DNA of 64,000 nt from Hippophae tibetana (GCA_037013495.1 CM072807.1:9055001-9119000), one strand, 5' to 3'; positions 38,301-51,265 are shown, counted from the stretch's first letter. Translations and numbers: made by a program. The notes: generated by a model from the sequence alone, not told the origin.

Positions 38301-38707
38301 GTGATATGTTAAACGGTCAAATATGAAGTGATTGGGTATTACACTTGGACCAACATGATAGTATCCAATGATTATTGTGATAAAATTGCTATATATAGAA
38401 CTGCTCTCCTATCAATGATGATAATGTATGTATGACACACAGTTAACATATCAAATATCTGCTCAAGGTCTAGTTAGAGAGCCATTGAGCATATACCCAT
38501 AGCAGCAATCCTATCAATTTTGCTACTCCCAAGTATTAATATCCAGCAATGACAGAAACTTCTAGATAAGAGAAATCAAACCACAACATATTAACTAGGA
38601 AAAAGATGTTGGAATTATTGTGTATTAGTATAATCATTAGAAACTTTTAATTATATCAAATAATTTATAAACAAAATTGATATAATGAGTTAATAGAACA
38701 TAAAGTT
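38301..38707. other. Spacer between the NHD1 relic and a Copia element
   Basis: Should hold the first NHD1 exon if the gene were whole, but no transit-peptide-like frame is seen. AT-rich and otherwise unassigned. Confidence 0.45.
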
Positions 38708-38861
38708 TGGAAAATCAGAATTCACTCTTGTTATCTTCCGTTCAAAGGTACTACATATTTATATATAAAGCTAGGGACACTATTAGGTGATAGGCACCTA
38801 ATACACAACTAATATATTCAACTAGTAATAGACAACTAATACACAACTAATATATCTAACA
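38708..38861 (-). repeat. 3' LTR of the Copia element
   Basis: 154 bp, homologous end to end with 43597-43750. It contains repeated CTAATACACAACTAATATAT-like segments. Confidence 0.9.
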
Positions 38862-41800
38862 CTCCCCCTCAAGTTGGAGCATAGATATTAATCATGTCCA
38901 ACTTGTTGCAAAGATAATCAACCCGAACCCACTTAAAGTTTTCGTGAAGATATCTCCTAGTTGATCTCCAGTCTTCACATATCCTGTAGAAATCAAATCT
39001 TGCTGAATTTTCTCGCGAACAAAATGACAATCAATTTCAATGTGTTTAGTTTGCTCATGAAACACAGGATTAGAAGCAATATGAAGAGCATCTTGGCTAT
39101 CACACCACAATTTCGCTGGTACTGAAATTTTAAGACCTACTTCATCCAAGAGTTGATATATCCACATCATCTCAGATGCAGATTGTACCATAGCCCTATA
39201 TTCTGACTCTACACTCGATCGTGACACAACATTCTGCTTCTTACTTTTTCATGAGACCAAATTTTCTCCAATGAAAATACAATAGTCTGATGTGGATCTT
39301 CTATGCACTTTGGAACCTGCCCAATCTGCATCTGAAAAACATTCAATATGAGTGTGTCCATGATTTGCATACAAGATATCACGTCCAGGTGCTCCTTTCA
39401 AGTAACACAAAATTTGCTCTAACGCTGCCCAATGATGAACTGTTGGGGATGACATAAATTGGCTAACAACACTGTCAGAATATGCAATATCTGGACGAGT
39501 CACGGTAAGGTAGTTCAACTTTCCAACCATCCTTCGATATCTCTCAGGATCTTTAAAGAGTTCCCCATCTCCTGTAAGGTGGATGTTCGGAGTCATTGGA
39601 GTACTAGAAGGCTTTGCTCCTAATTTTCCTGTCTCAGTTAGTAAGTCCAAGACATATTTTCTCTGAGATAGAAAGATACCTTTTTTACTCCTTGTGACTT
39701 CAATACCTAAGAAATACTTTACTATCCCCAAATCCTTTGTGTGAAACTAAGTATGTAGGAAAGACTTAAGAGATAAAATTCCTGTAGTATCACTTTTAGT
39801 AATAACAATGTCATCTACATACACAACTAAAAGAATGATACCAGCTTCTGATTGTTTGTAGAACACAGAATGGTCAGACTTGCTTTTTATCATACCAAAC
39901 GTTTCTATAACTTGATTAAATTTTCCAAACCAAGCACGAGGACTCTGTTTCAAACCATACAAAGATTTGCGGAGACGACAAACTTGCCTAGACTCCTGAG
40001 CAACAAAACCAGGAGGTTGCTCCATAAACACCTCCTCTTGAAGATCACCATGAAGAAAAGCATTCTTGATATCTAGTTGATGCAAAGGCCAATGGTGAGT
40101 AGCTGCCATAGAAATAAAAAACCGAATAATGGTCAATTTAGCAACATGAGAGAAAGTGTCAGAATATTCCACTCCATAGGTTTGAGCATATCCTTTAGCA
40201 ACAAGATGGGCCTTTAATCGAGCAACTGACCCATTCAGATTAACCTTAACTGTGAACACCCATTTTCATCTGATAGCCCGTTTCCCTAAAGGTAAATCAA
40301 TCAAGTCCCAAGTACCATTGTCATCCAAAGCATTCATTTCCTCTATCATTGCATGATGTCAACCAGGATGAGATATCGCTTTGTGAACAACTTTAAGGAT
40401 AAAAATAGAATCAAGAGAGGCAATAAAAGAGCAAGAGGAAGACGACAAACAGTTATAAGAAACAAAAAAATAAATAGGATAAGTACATTGACGTTTACCT
40501 TTGCGTAACGCAATAGGAAGATCATCGTTTAGGACTGGATCTGATGACGAAGGAACATATGTAGGACATGAATCGGAAGGTCTATGTCTGGAGTAGACTT
40601 GAGTAATAGAAGGCCTGACAGGAACTGGATCAGAGACAAGTTCAAATGATGTGATAGAATAGACTAACAAATCATCATCCTTCCTCTGACGTGCAGGAGG
40701 AGAAGAAGACGAAAAATAAGGTGTGTCTTCCATGAAGGTAACATCAATTGAGACAAGATATTTGTTAAGACTAGGAAAATGACATTTATAACCTTTCTGG
40801 AGACGAGAATAACCAAGGAAGATACACTTCAAAGACTTAGGATCTAATTTAGTAACATGAGGACGAACATCCCGAAAAAAACAAGTGCTACCAAATATCC
40901 TAGGGTCAACGGGAAATAGTGACTTATTAGGAAACAAGATTTTGTAAGGAATCTCACTATGAAGAACAGATGAGGACATGCGATTAATAAGAAAACATGT
41001 TGTTGAAACTGCATCGACCCAAAAAGGTTTAGAAACATTCATTTGAAATAATAAGGCACGTGTAGTTTCGAGAAGATGTTTGTTCTTACGTTCGGTCACT
41101 CCATTTTGAGATGGAGTATCAACACACGAAGTTTCATGAAGCATGCCATTTTAAACTATATAAGATTGAAACAAAGATGATGTATATTCTTTGGCATTAT
41201 CACTTCTCAAAGTACGAATGGAAACATTAAATTGAGTTTTAATCTCAACACAAAATGCGCAAAAAATAGAAAACAATTCAGAACGACTCTTCATTAAATA
41301 TAACCAAGTTACATGAGAATAATCATCCACAAAAGTAATAAAATACTTAAATCCAGGTTTAGATAAAATAGGACAAGAACCCCAAACAGTAGAATGAACT
41401 AATTCAAAAGGAACACTAGCACGTTTATTAACTCTTGGATTTGAACTAAGACGATGATGTTTTGCAAATTGACAAGACTCACAATCTAACGAATACACCT
41501 TACTAAATTATGGACAAAGTTTCTAAAGTAAAGGAAGAGATGGATGACCCAGTCTACAATGTGCCTCGAAGGGAGAGGTTATACTAGAGTAAGCAACAGA
41601 TTTCAGTATTGGTGTGTGGAGAATATAGAGGCCTCCAGACTCATGTCATTTACCAATAGTCTTCTTCGTCATAAGATCCTGAAATAAGCAACGATCAGGA
41701 AAAAATGAGATGCAACAGTTAAGATTGCGAGTAAGTTGACTTACAGAGAACAAATTAAAGGATAAGCTAGGTAAATGTAAGACAAACGACAAAAGAAGCA

Positions 41801-43204
41801 AATGAGTGGGAGTAATTGTGCCAGACCCAAGAACACGAGATGGTGACCCATCGGCTAAGGTAATAGTAGAGGTGGAAATGTGTGACTGAAGAGTAGAAAA
41901 TAGACTAGAATTACCTGTCATATGATCTGTGGCACTAGAATCAATAACCCATTTGGAAGATGAGGAAAGAAGACACGTATTTGGTTTACCTAAATAAGCA
42001 ATAGCAGTGACAAAATGTGATGAAGACTTTAGTGATTCTTGATACTGTGAGAACTTGGTAAATTCATCTGTAGAGATAATAACCGATTTTTCAATAGTAT
42101 CATAAGTGGATGCAATATGGGCCGAGTGACCTCTCTGATGCTTGTACTAAAGCTTTCTACAGTCATGTTTCATATGTCCTGGTTTGTGACAATAGTGACA
42201 TACAATACCTCCTAGGTCCTATGGTCGAGTTTCAAACTCTTGCGAGCCACCTCCTTTGTTTTTACTCATATAAGTTGACCGTCCAGGCTCATAATTATTA
42301 TTTCGGCTGACCAAAGCACCATTTAATTGAGCAAGTGGAGGTGGAGTGCCTTCTGTAAGAAGTACTCGACTAAATACCTCTTGTAAAGAGGAGATCTCAG
42401 AACCATAAAGAACTTGGGACTTAGCAGTCTTAAAAGTAGAGGGAAGACCGGCAAGAAAACTCATAACCGCCATTTGTTCCCGTTGGCTTTGCTGAACCTT
42501 CACATCAGGGCTAAAAGACATCAAACTATTGAGCTTCTCATAAGTCCTTTTAAATTCCATAAAATAATTCATGAGGGATTGATCTTGTTTGTCTGCACCG
42601 TAAAATGCTTTGCATACCTCATACATGCGAGAAAGATTTCCTTTACAAGAATATAAGAAATCCAAATAATCCATCAATTCCTTAATGAATTCACAATGAT
42701 TGATCAAGTCAATTACATTGCTCTCAATAGAATTTCGAATCTACAGAAATAAGTGGGCATCTTCTCTAAGTCATGTCTGCTTTGAATCATCTTTAGGAGG
42801 ATCATTAGTCAAATGAGTATCTTTGTCGATACTTCTCAAATAAATTCAAATGGTCTTGCTCCAAGCCAAATAATTCGAGTCATTGAGCTTATGGTCCATG
42901 ATTTTAGACATCACAGACACCATATCCGTCACAACATTAGATTTCTTTTCAGCCATAACTCTTACAAACTACAAGGCAGCGAGCAAATGAACAAACGAAC
43001 AAACAAAATTCAACAAGGTTAGTGACCAAACACACAGCGAACAAGAACACAAAATTGAAAGAACCCAAACCTGAAAAATCACAAAGCGATGAATGCTAAA
43101 CCACCACAGATGACGTAGGGGAACACTAGAGAGCAAAATGAGGATGACTAGAGAAGACTGCTAAATGGACGTGCTATCATACGTCGACGCGTGGAAAGAT
43201 GCAG

Positions 43205-43475
43205 AAATTCGTGGTGGCGTGTGAAGCCCACTTACGGCTCATCTGGTGACCGGACTTTGGGGTTTGGCTGGTCGGCAGTTGGGCTTCCTCCCTGTGCCAG
43301 CGATGAGAATAATTTTTCACCCCAAAAGATGCGTGGTATGATGGTAAAAAATCGCAGTGGCACGTGAGGCACACTTACGGCTCGTTTGGTGACCATATTT
43401 CAGGGTTTGGCCGGCTGGCGGCTGGGCTTTCTCCCTGTGCCGGAGGTGAGAATAAATTTGCATTCCAAAAGGGTG
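43205..43475. repeat. About 143-bp duplication in the Copia leader
   Basis: Two diverged copies with a period of about 143 bp, both containing CTTACGGCTC and a GGGTTTGGC..GGTCGGC-like block, between the 5' LTR and gag. It has higher GC than the rest of the element. Confidence 0.75.
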
Positions 43476-43596
43476 TTCCAAGTTGGAACCCAAAAATGCA
43501 CTAAACCCTAATTTGAATTTAGCCAAAATCAGACCCTAATTTAAACGAAAAAAGAAAAAGAATTCCTAATTTTGTAACCCAAATGCTCTGATACCA

Positions 43597-43750
43597 TGTA
43601 AAATCAGAATTCACTCTTGTTATCTTTCATTCAAAGATACTACATATTTATATACAAAGTTAGGGGCACTATTAGGTGATAGACACCTAATACACAACTA
43701 ATATATTCAACTAGTGATAGACACATAATACACACCTAATATATCTAACA
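43597..43750 (-). repeat. 5' LTR of the Copia element
   Basis: 154 bp, begins TGTAAAATCAG on the plus strand immediately after the primer-binding site and ends ATATCTAACA. Confidence 0.9.
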
Positions 43751-44488
43751 GGTGATAGAGTTAATAAGTAAAAAAAAAACATTTATTTGGGTATATAGTG
43801 GGTAAGAATGGGCAAAAAAATTGCGGGTTTGGTTATCCATGGTTAACCGCACCGACGATTTGGTTTTTATTCGTTTAATTTTGGGGACAAGTATCCGAAC
43901 ATGAAGGAGCAGGTACGGTTTGGTTACAGTTATACTTAAAACCGTACTAACCCGTACCCAAAATTAATTATATTTATTTAAATAAATTATATATTAATTA
44001 GGGTTTCACTTATTTTTTCGCACAGTATATAAACCAAACTAAATTGCGTTTGGTTTTTTATTTCACTCTTTCGCCTATCTTAGAACTCAGAGTCTCAATT
44101 TGACAGTTTCTCGCCTCTCTGAGCTCTCTCAGACTTCTCACTTCTCATCTCTTTTAGACTTCTCAATTCTCACTTCTCGCGAGTCGCCTCTCTCGCCTGT
44201 TGCCAGTTTCCAGTCGCCTCAATCTTAGTCTCTACTGCTCTCATCTATCCTATCTACCGCTCTCATCTGTCATTTATGCCACTCTACGCTTGTTGCTGGT
44301 TCAACTTGCTATCCTCGTTCACTTCTACAGTCCTTAACTTCTTCTTCGTGATCTCATTAGGTACTCAGGTAGATACATAAAATTTTTCCTTTTCTCGTAT
44401 GAAGCAAATCTCTAACTTACTTTATGTTTTATGCTTCGTGTTTTCTTTTAGAGTTTTACTTAGATTGCTTCTCTTAGTGGCTGATACA

Positions 44489-44875
44489 TAAAGTGGCTAC
44501 TTTGTTTTGTGTATGGACCTCCCTACTATGAGATTTTTGCTACTCTATTTCTTGAGCAGAACAACTTTGGCATAACATATATTTAAATGTCTGAAGTCAT
44601 CTGGAAAAAGTATTATCGATTCATAGTGTATATGGAATAAATTGACTACTCTGTTTTGTGTATAGACCTCCCTGTTATGAGATATGGTTATTGGCTACTT
44701 TGTTTTTTTCACAAAAATTTCTAACCATTTTAAGTGATCATGGTAAAATCTTATTAGATTTGTGATTTGATAGATTTAGTTAGAAACTTTCATAGTGTAT
44801 ATGGAATAAAGTGACTACTCTATTTTGTGTATGGACCTCCCTGTTATGAGATTAGTGCTACTATTTTATCAATTC
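44489..44875. repeat. Three dispersed copies of a roughly 50-bp unit in the hAT leader intron
   Basis: Copies near 44489, 44637 and 44807 share GACTACTCTGTTTTGTGTAT and CCTCCCTGTTATGAGAT, spaced about 150-170 bp apart; the second and third are preceded by ATAGTGTATATGGAATAAA. Partial amplification of the intron is likely. Confidence 0.75.
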
Positions 44876-45251
44876 ATAGTGAATATGGAATATAGTATGA
44901 TAAATTAATAATATTTTTTTATCATGTCTCGTAGAGTTTGAGATTTGTGAAGAAGACAAAGACTTTAAACATTATGACAAGTGAATATATTGAAAAGGTA
45001 ACGTGAGATAATAGAAAGTATATGTATATTTTTTATATATATGAATTTAAACTTTGAAAGTTATTTTTTCAGAATTTTTCACCATAATTCTCTCAAGGAT
45101 TAAATGACATTGAACTTAATGTGGAACTTCAAGTGGTGGAACTTCAAGTGACGATCAACTTACAAATGTTCATTTCCTTACATTAACCTCTTCACATGAA
45201 AATATACAAATTCAACCATCAAATAAATGTAGTGAGGAAGAAGATGTGAAG

Positions 45252-46722
45252 TATTTAAGTATACGTATCGTAATAAGTAATATAATGATAAGTAAAGATC
45301 ATTCCCACAAAGATTATTTTATTAGAAACTAATTTTTAAAACTAAAAATAGTAAAAATAATTTTTTTTTTGGTGTTTTTATATTTTAAGGAAGCAAAATT
45401 AAAATAACTAAAATTAAATAGCAATAATTAATTAAATCAGATTTTGCGACTAAAAAGATATATGAAAAAATATCTAGGAATAATTAATCTACCAATTTTC
45501 TAAACATGTGAATTGCTAAAATCCCCCTAATATAATATCAATTAATTACATGATCAATTGAATATAACCTAACATGTATTCCTCTCAAGTAAACTAAATA
45601 CCATATAATAATTAATTTAATCATACTCTCATGCTAATTACGTTACATACTACTCATCAAATTCATCAATTATGGATCACATACATAAAAATCATAGATT
45701 TCTGCCTATAAACTATACATGTTATTTAATCAAAACAAACAAGTAAATAATTCTCTTAAATCTATTTAATTGTCTCTATAGATAAATTTTTGGCTAAACC
45801 ATTATTAGCATAAAAATAAGATTAAATAATATAATTAAATTAATATTATAATTGAGAAAAAATATTAGATCATCACATAGTGAAAATTGGGTTCATAAGA
45901 TCTCTAGATTAATAAATTAATTACACATAATTGTGTTCATAAAGCTCATATTTTTCATAAAAAAAACATAAAATTAATAAAAAAAGAGTAGAAAAAGAAA
46001 TACAATCAATCTCTTGAATTGTAGTATTAATTTCCTCTTGAGTCTCCACCAAAATTGTGTCGTTCCTTGATTTTTTTTGTATTTTTCTCTCTTTTTAGCT
46101 CTAAAAATTAACCAAAATTATGCTAATAGAGGCCAATTAGGGTTTATGGAGTGATTAGGGGTTTAAATAAAGCTCATGTGTGATCTAGACCGTCCGATCA
46201 ACTTCAGATCAAGGGCTACGATCAAAACAAGCAAAATTGACAGTTTCAACCAATCGTAGTGTGACACATGGCATTAGAAATTCATTGGGAAAATCAGGGA
46301 GTGACGTATGATAGGTGAGACCGGTCAGAGTCAATGCTTGCCAAGTCAGCAGCATGTGGCGTGACGTGATTCACGGGAATGGATGGCGTGGCGGATGGGT
46401 GGAACGCGTAGAGCAATGGCACGGTAACACATGGCATGACGTGTTCACTGATTTCCAAACTCAGATTGAACTTCGTGTTGACATGTGGCGCGACGTGATA
46501 AGCTCTTCTACTTGCGTGACATGCCACGTGGAAGCTTCTAATTGGTCTTGTGTTAAAAATTCCAGAAAAATCGCAAAAAAATTTAAAATTTATATTTTCA
46601 CCCTTTTTCACTAAAAAGTTTATATTTTAATTTTTTTGTCATAAAATACTATTTATTAAATAAAACAAGTAAATATTAAATAAAAAAGTGCGCTAATGAC
46701 TCTATTTTCATAGAGTCATCAG
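45252..46722. mobile_element. Unclassified 1.47-kb insertion in the hAT transposon
   Basis: The transposase reading breaks at GATGTG (45248) and resumes at GGCTAAATTAAAG (46727). A 4-bp direct repeat GAAG (45248-45251 and 46723-46726) flanks the insert. The insert starts TATTTAAGTATACG and ends with a perfect 8-bp stem hairpin (TGACTCTA, 6-base loop, TAGAGTCA) followed only by TCAG. It has no long terminal repeat, inverted repeat or polymerase frame. Its right third (46180-46560) is GC-richer and contains several GTGACGTG/CATGGC motifs on both strands. The two overlapping frames there look like chance. Confidence 0.6.
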
Positions 46723-46729
46723 GAAGGCT

Positions 46730-48676
46730 AAATTAAAGTCTGAAACATAGGTTCATTTTGATAGGAAGAAAATTAATGGGATATGAAAGGCAATATGTAA
46801 TTATTGTGGAAAACGGTTAGGAGGTGATACAAGGAATTAGATATCTCACGTGAAAGCACATACAAAAGGTTGTTCATTCAAACAGAAAGAAAGAGATATC
46901 GATCAATCATTGTTAAATCCTAACAAGAAGAGGGATAGAATTGAGTTAGGCCATTGGAATTTTGATTCTCAAGTTTCTCGTGATAAATGTGCAAGGATGA
47001 TAATTCTACATGAGTATCCTCTTAGTATTGTTGAGCATCATGGATTTAGGGAGTATTCACATTCATTACAATCAATATGGAAGCCTATTTCTCGTGCGAT
47101 AGTTAAGAGAAACATTATAAAGATATATGATGTTGAGAGAAAAAATGATGGATATGTTGGAGAACAACAAAAGTCGTGTTGCAATCACGTGTGATATGTG
47201 GAAGTCTGGAAATCAAAACAAATGATTCATGGTTGTAACTTGTCATTTCATTGATTTAATGGGTTGTCAATGCTGTAGTTATCGGTCAAGAATTAATGAG
47301 TTGCTTTTTGGATTGGAACATTGATCATAAGATTTCAACCTTAACTTTAAATAATTGTTTTACTAATGACTCAATGCTACCCGATCTGTTAGATTCATTA
47401 GATAGAACTTCAATGTTATTGTATGGAGATATTTTTCACATGCGTTGTGTTGTTCACATATTAAACTTAGCAGTGAAAGATGGGTTAAATCTAATTTCTC
47501 AATGCATTGTTAAAGTTAGAGATAGTATTACATATTGGACAACAACACAAAAGAGGGAGGGATTTTTTTAAAAAATTGCATCTCAAGAGATAAAGTTTTC
47601 TTGTAAGAATTTATTTCTTGATTGTCAAACTCGTTGGAATTATACTTTTTTAATGCTTAAAAATGCATTGTTTTATGAGAAAGTGTTTTCTCGTTTAAAA
47701 CAATTGGATAAGAATTATAATACTCTTCCTGATGCATTGGATTGGAAAATGTCAAGTACAATTTGTGATAAGTTAAAAGTATTTTACAAGGTTATTGAAT
47801 TGATTTTTGGTTCCAACTATCCCACCATAAACATGTTATTTCCTTATATTTGTGACATCAAATTGTCATTATATAATTGGATTAATGATGAAGATGATTT
47901 GATCAAGGGAATTCCATTTTTGAAATTGAAAAGGTGAGAAAAAAGTGTTCTGATTTAAATATGTACTGAAATAAACGAATTATAGAAGAGAGTCAACAAA
48001 TGGAGTTTTCAACACGTTCCAATACGTCTCAAAGTTCAAAAGGTACTAGTATTCTTAATCCTAGTGGTATAAATGAGTATAAACAATGGAAATTAATGCA
48101 AAATAAAACTGGATCTTTGACATCTGAGTTGGACTCTTATTTAAAAGAGGCTGATGTAGAAATTTTGGATGAAGAGTTTGATATATTGTCTTGGTGGAAG
48201 TGCAACAAACATAAGTATCCAATAATGCATGACATGGCTAGAGATATCTTGGTTATTCCAGTTACCACAGTTACATCAAAATTTGTATTTAGCACAAGTG
48301 GTAGAGTAGTGAGCAAACATCGTAGTAGACTTAAAGAAAACACATTAATTAGAAGCTTTGATGTGTACTCAAGATTGGTTATGGGCTAATATTCATAAAC
48401 AAAGTATAAGTCTATATATTTAATACTTGTACATATTATATTTTATTAACACTTGTTTTATGTACTATATATTAATTATTTAAATATATATTTAAATATT
48501 TTATAATTTATTCAGATATGTTAGCTCATGTTTCATCCGTTCCCACTATTATTATTGCAGAAGATGATGTTGAGGTAAAAAATTTACATTATTAGTTAAT
48601 CAATTTATTATTTTCATTTATAAAAGTAATTTTTTATGTTTGATTTTTGTAGGATACTCGTGGTGTTGATGAATAA
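46730..48676 (+). pseudogene. hAT transposase (BED finger, RNase H-like core, dimerisation domain)
   Basis: Plant RICESLEEPER/DAYSLEEPER-type transposase. Pieces in order: BED zinc finger (CNYCGKRLGG, then HVKAH, 46790-46860); KCARMIILHEYPLSIVEHHG block (46980-47040); first catalytic region ITCDMW (about 47185); conserved MRCVVHILNLAVKDGL (47440-47490); middle region (47653-47937); and hAT C-terminal dimerisation domain (DEEFDILSWWKCNKHKYPIM, then FSTSGRVVSKHRSRL, 48165-48340). Stops and frameshifts separate the parts, and the BED region is cut from its leader by the 1.47-kb insert. A 4-bp ATTA duplication at about 48339 shifts the frame just before the family's EALMCTQDWLWA end. Two short downstream exons (about 48515-48576 and 48653-48676) appear to complete the gene. 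Not able to encode a working enzyme. Confidence 0.85.
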
Positions 48677-49143
48677 TTAGAAGAGAAAAGTTTTGATTTA
48701 TTATAATTGAAGTTTTCTTAAATTTCTTTAATTAGTTTTCAATATTTGTATGAGTTTAGAATATTTTATTTATATTATGTACTTCTCATTTATATGTATT
48801 TAACTTTATGAAGATTAATAGAAATAAATATTATTAAATGTTAAATATTTTTATCAGATAAATATATTCAAACTCAAAATAACAAATTGAGATAACAAGT
48901 TTAAGAGACTTGTAGAGTTACTTTAGGTTGATTACATAGCCAAAAGGAGCACACTTAAATAGGATTTTTTTTAAGTTTGAAAAACAGTTTTTTTTTAATA
49001 ACTGTCACAAACTATTATTCATGAGTAAAACAACATCTCCGAACCGTAACGATTTTCGGGCGATTTTGAAAATAAATTTTATAATTCGGTTTGGGAACGA
49101 TTATATTAAAATCCGTCCCCATCCGTGTACGTGCACATCCCTA

Positions 49144-49790
49144 AATTTCAACCACATAATTCGACGTATGAATGAATGCTATAAATAGACGTATGTGCTA
49201 TTATTTCTTCAGCAATTCCTGTTCGTGTTCAGTTCAACCCTTTGTAAGCATTCTCTTCTTTTTTGCTCACTTACATTAACTGCTACTTCTTCTTCTTCTA
49301 TTCAAGTGTTTTGATATGTGATTTATAAGTTATGGTTCAATGTAATCTAACCAAGCTTTTTTCCTTTATTTGTTTTTCGCTGTGGTTGTATTCAAATCGA
49401 ACTCTGTAAACTGGGTATTTTTCTGGGCAAACTGCTTTTCAGTACAAAGATATCTAGGTTTTTTTTTCTTTCTATTTACATACAAGTCTTAGTTTTGTCA
49501 CGGTAGTTACAGAAAACATAATTAGTGTTAATAAGTACTAACAAAGTGATGTGATAGAAATTAATTATTAAAAAATGTATAAATGGAATAAAAATTTGAA
49601 TATCTTTTGTACATAGAAAATAAAAGAATTCATGCCTCTTTTTATAAAATAAATCAATTTTTTTAATTTTTTTTACTAATTTCTTCTTTATTTTATTAAA
49701 TAAAATATGATTCGAATTTAGATTGATGATGATATCGGTTCACAATTATATCATAAATTAATTTAATTAAATTACACTTTAAGGTAACGT
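49144..49790 (+). promoter_or_regulatory. Possible orphan promoter and leader
   Basis: Directly after the hAT end there is a TATA box (CTATAAATAG, 49189-49198), then a pyrimidine-rich leader ending at a GTAAGC donor (49244), a layout typical of plant genes with a leader intron. No coding exon follows; the plastid insertion and repeats intervene. It could belong to a lost gene. The cyclase gene has its own TATA box, so a link is unproven. Confidence 0.3.
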
Positions 49791-50210
49791 TTAGTTCATG
49801 GAATAGAATTAGAATGAGAATGAGAATTTGAATGGAAGGAAACAATATTGTTTGGTTTGATCGTTGAAAGCAAAGAATAAATCAGTATTACAGTATTTGG
49901 TTTACAACAAAAATGAAATGAAAAATATTATATATTACTTTAATACCCCTACATTCTGTAAAGTTTAAATAATATCATTTAATTATTAGTTTTTCGTTAG
50001 ACAAAATACATTATTAAAACCATAATTTTCCAAAATAATTATTACTTAAAAATAAAATATATTATTAAAATTATTATTTTTCTAAATAAGGTTTAGGGTT
50101 TTAAGGTTTGAGGTTTAAGATTTAAGGTTTAGGGTATAGGGTATAAGATATATGGTATAAGATATAGGGTTTAGGATATAGGGTATATGTTATATGATAT
50201 ATGATTTACT
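49790..50210 (+). repeat. Repeat with TTTAGGG-like tail, left of the plastid insertion
   Basis: Contains GAATGAGAATGAGAATT, ATACCCCTACATT, AAAGTTTAAATAATATCATT and ATTATTAAAATTATTATTTT, then a degenerate GGTTTAGGG/GGGTATAGG array (50090-50200). The same blocks in the same order recur at 53645-54130. Confidence 0.75.
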
Positions 50211-51265
50211 TCATTTATGGTCATTTATGAATTTCATAATAATATAAATACATGTCCTATCGAGACAAATTTTTTAACTTGCTATCCTTTTGCCTAGTAG
50301 GCAAAAATTGACCTCCGTAGAAAGTATGATTCATTCATATCAACATGAGAGTCCAAATACATTATATTTCTAGAATCTATGTTATAAATTTGAAAGAGGT
50401 TGACCCTCTTGCTTCTCTCATGTTACAATCCTCTTCCCACCAGGATTCTCCTCAATCCACACAGATAAAATGTAAGACTGGTGCCAACAGCTCATCACAA
50501 AAGAAAGGACTCATTGAATCGAAATCACTAACTAATACTAATCTAATACTAATAGAATAGAAAATGCTAATATAATAGAAAAAACTATCTTTTTTGTATA
50601 CTTTCCCCAATTCAGTTGCTACGTGAGCTTTACGCAATCAATCGGATCATATAGATATCTCTTCAACACAACATAAGTCATCGAAAAGATCTCGGAGACA
50701 CACCAAAGCACGAAAGCCAGGATCTTTCAGAAAATGGATTCTTATTCGAAGAGTGCATAATCGCATGGATAAGCTCACACTAACCCGTCAATTTAGGATC
50801 CAATTCGAGATTTTCCTTGGAATGTAATATTATTGATTTATAGAGATATATTTATACAGATAGATTTATATATATATAGAGGAAAAGGTTTTCTATTGAT
50901 TCAAATGTTGTACCTACGAGATAGGGATACATAAATAGGAAAAAATCAAAGATTTCACATATTACTTACTTTTGATCAAAAAATCAATTTGATTTATTTC
51001 GTACTTTTTGCTTAATGAGAAAATGAGTCAAATTATATAGGATCAACTCTATGACACTTAAGGAATGATGGAAAGGAATAAAATAAAAAAAGAAATAAAA
51101 AAGGGATGAAAAATAAGAAAAAAATATGTAAAGTAGAAGAGCTCAGATTCCAAATGAATGAAAATGTGACTGAATTGATCCTAGTTACTCTTTGGAATGG
51201 AGTGGAAGAAGGGAAGAGATTCTCAAACAAGGAAAAGGATCCAGTGATTTTAAAAGAATTGAATG

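Larger units (their letters stand above)
38708..43750 (-). mobile_element. Copia retrotransposon with both short LTRs
   Basis: Read on the minus strand: 5' LTR 43750-43597, primer-binding site (GCTCTGATACCA on the plus strand, ending 43596), a leader of about 890 bp, gag of the UBN2 type (42707-42219) with a CHYCHKPGHMKHDC zinc knuckle (about 42200-42150), protease and GAG-pre-integrase (about 41920-41450), integrase (41498-40360), reverse transcriptase (40259-39250, with YVDDIV) and RNase H (39227-38892), then a strong polypurine tract (reverse complement of CTCCCCCTCAAGTTGGAGCA) and the 3' LTR 38861-38708. The two LTRs are both 154 bp and differ at about 12 sites (roughly 8%). At a rate of about 1.3e-8 per site per year that would be near 3 million years, and longer at woody-plant rates. 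The coding region has several breaks. No target-site duplication was seen. Confidence 0.93.
43803..49143 (+). mobile_element. RICESLEEPER-like hAT DNA transposon, broken
   Basis: The left end TAAGAATGGGCAAAA and the right end TGCACATCCCTA form imperfect terminal inverted repeats of hAT type (consensus near TAGGGATGNGCA). A pyrimidine-rich leader (44090-44340) and an intron-like region precede a transposase gene that resumes after an inserted element and runs to about 48676. Subterminal regions on both sides carry CGGTTTGG/CCGTACC-like motifs. The expected 8-bp target duplication is not visible (ATAGTGGG left, AATTTCAA right), so one end may have been rearranged. The left end lies only 53 bp from the Copia 5' LTR. 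Confidence 0.8.

Noticed and set aside
40844-41038. Extra minus-strand frame in the integrase region of the Copia element
   Set aside because: An alternative frame of the integrase region, hydrophobic by chance.
46294-46614. Two long overlapping open frames on opposite strands
   Set aside because: They lie in the GC-richer third of the unclassified insertion, have odd His- and Trp-rich composition, and mirror each other, as expected from one low-stop stretch read both ways.
50090-50200. Interstitial telomere
   Set aside because: The TTTAGGG-like units are too degenerate and mixed with GGGTATA units; the same array belongs to a dispersed repeat.
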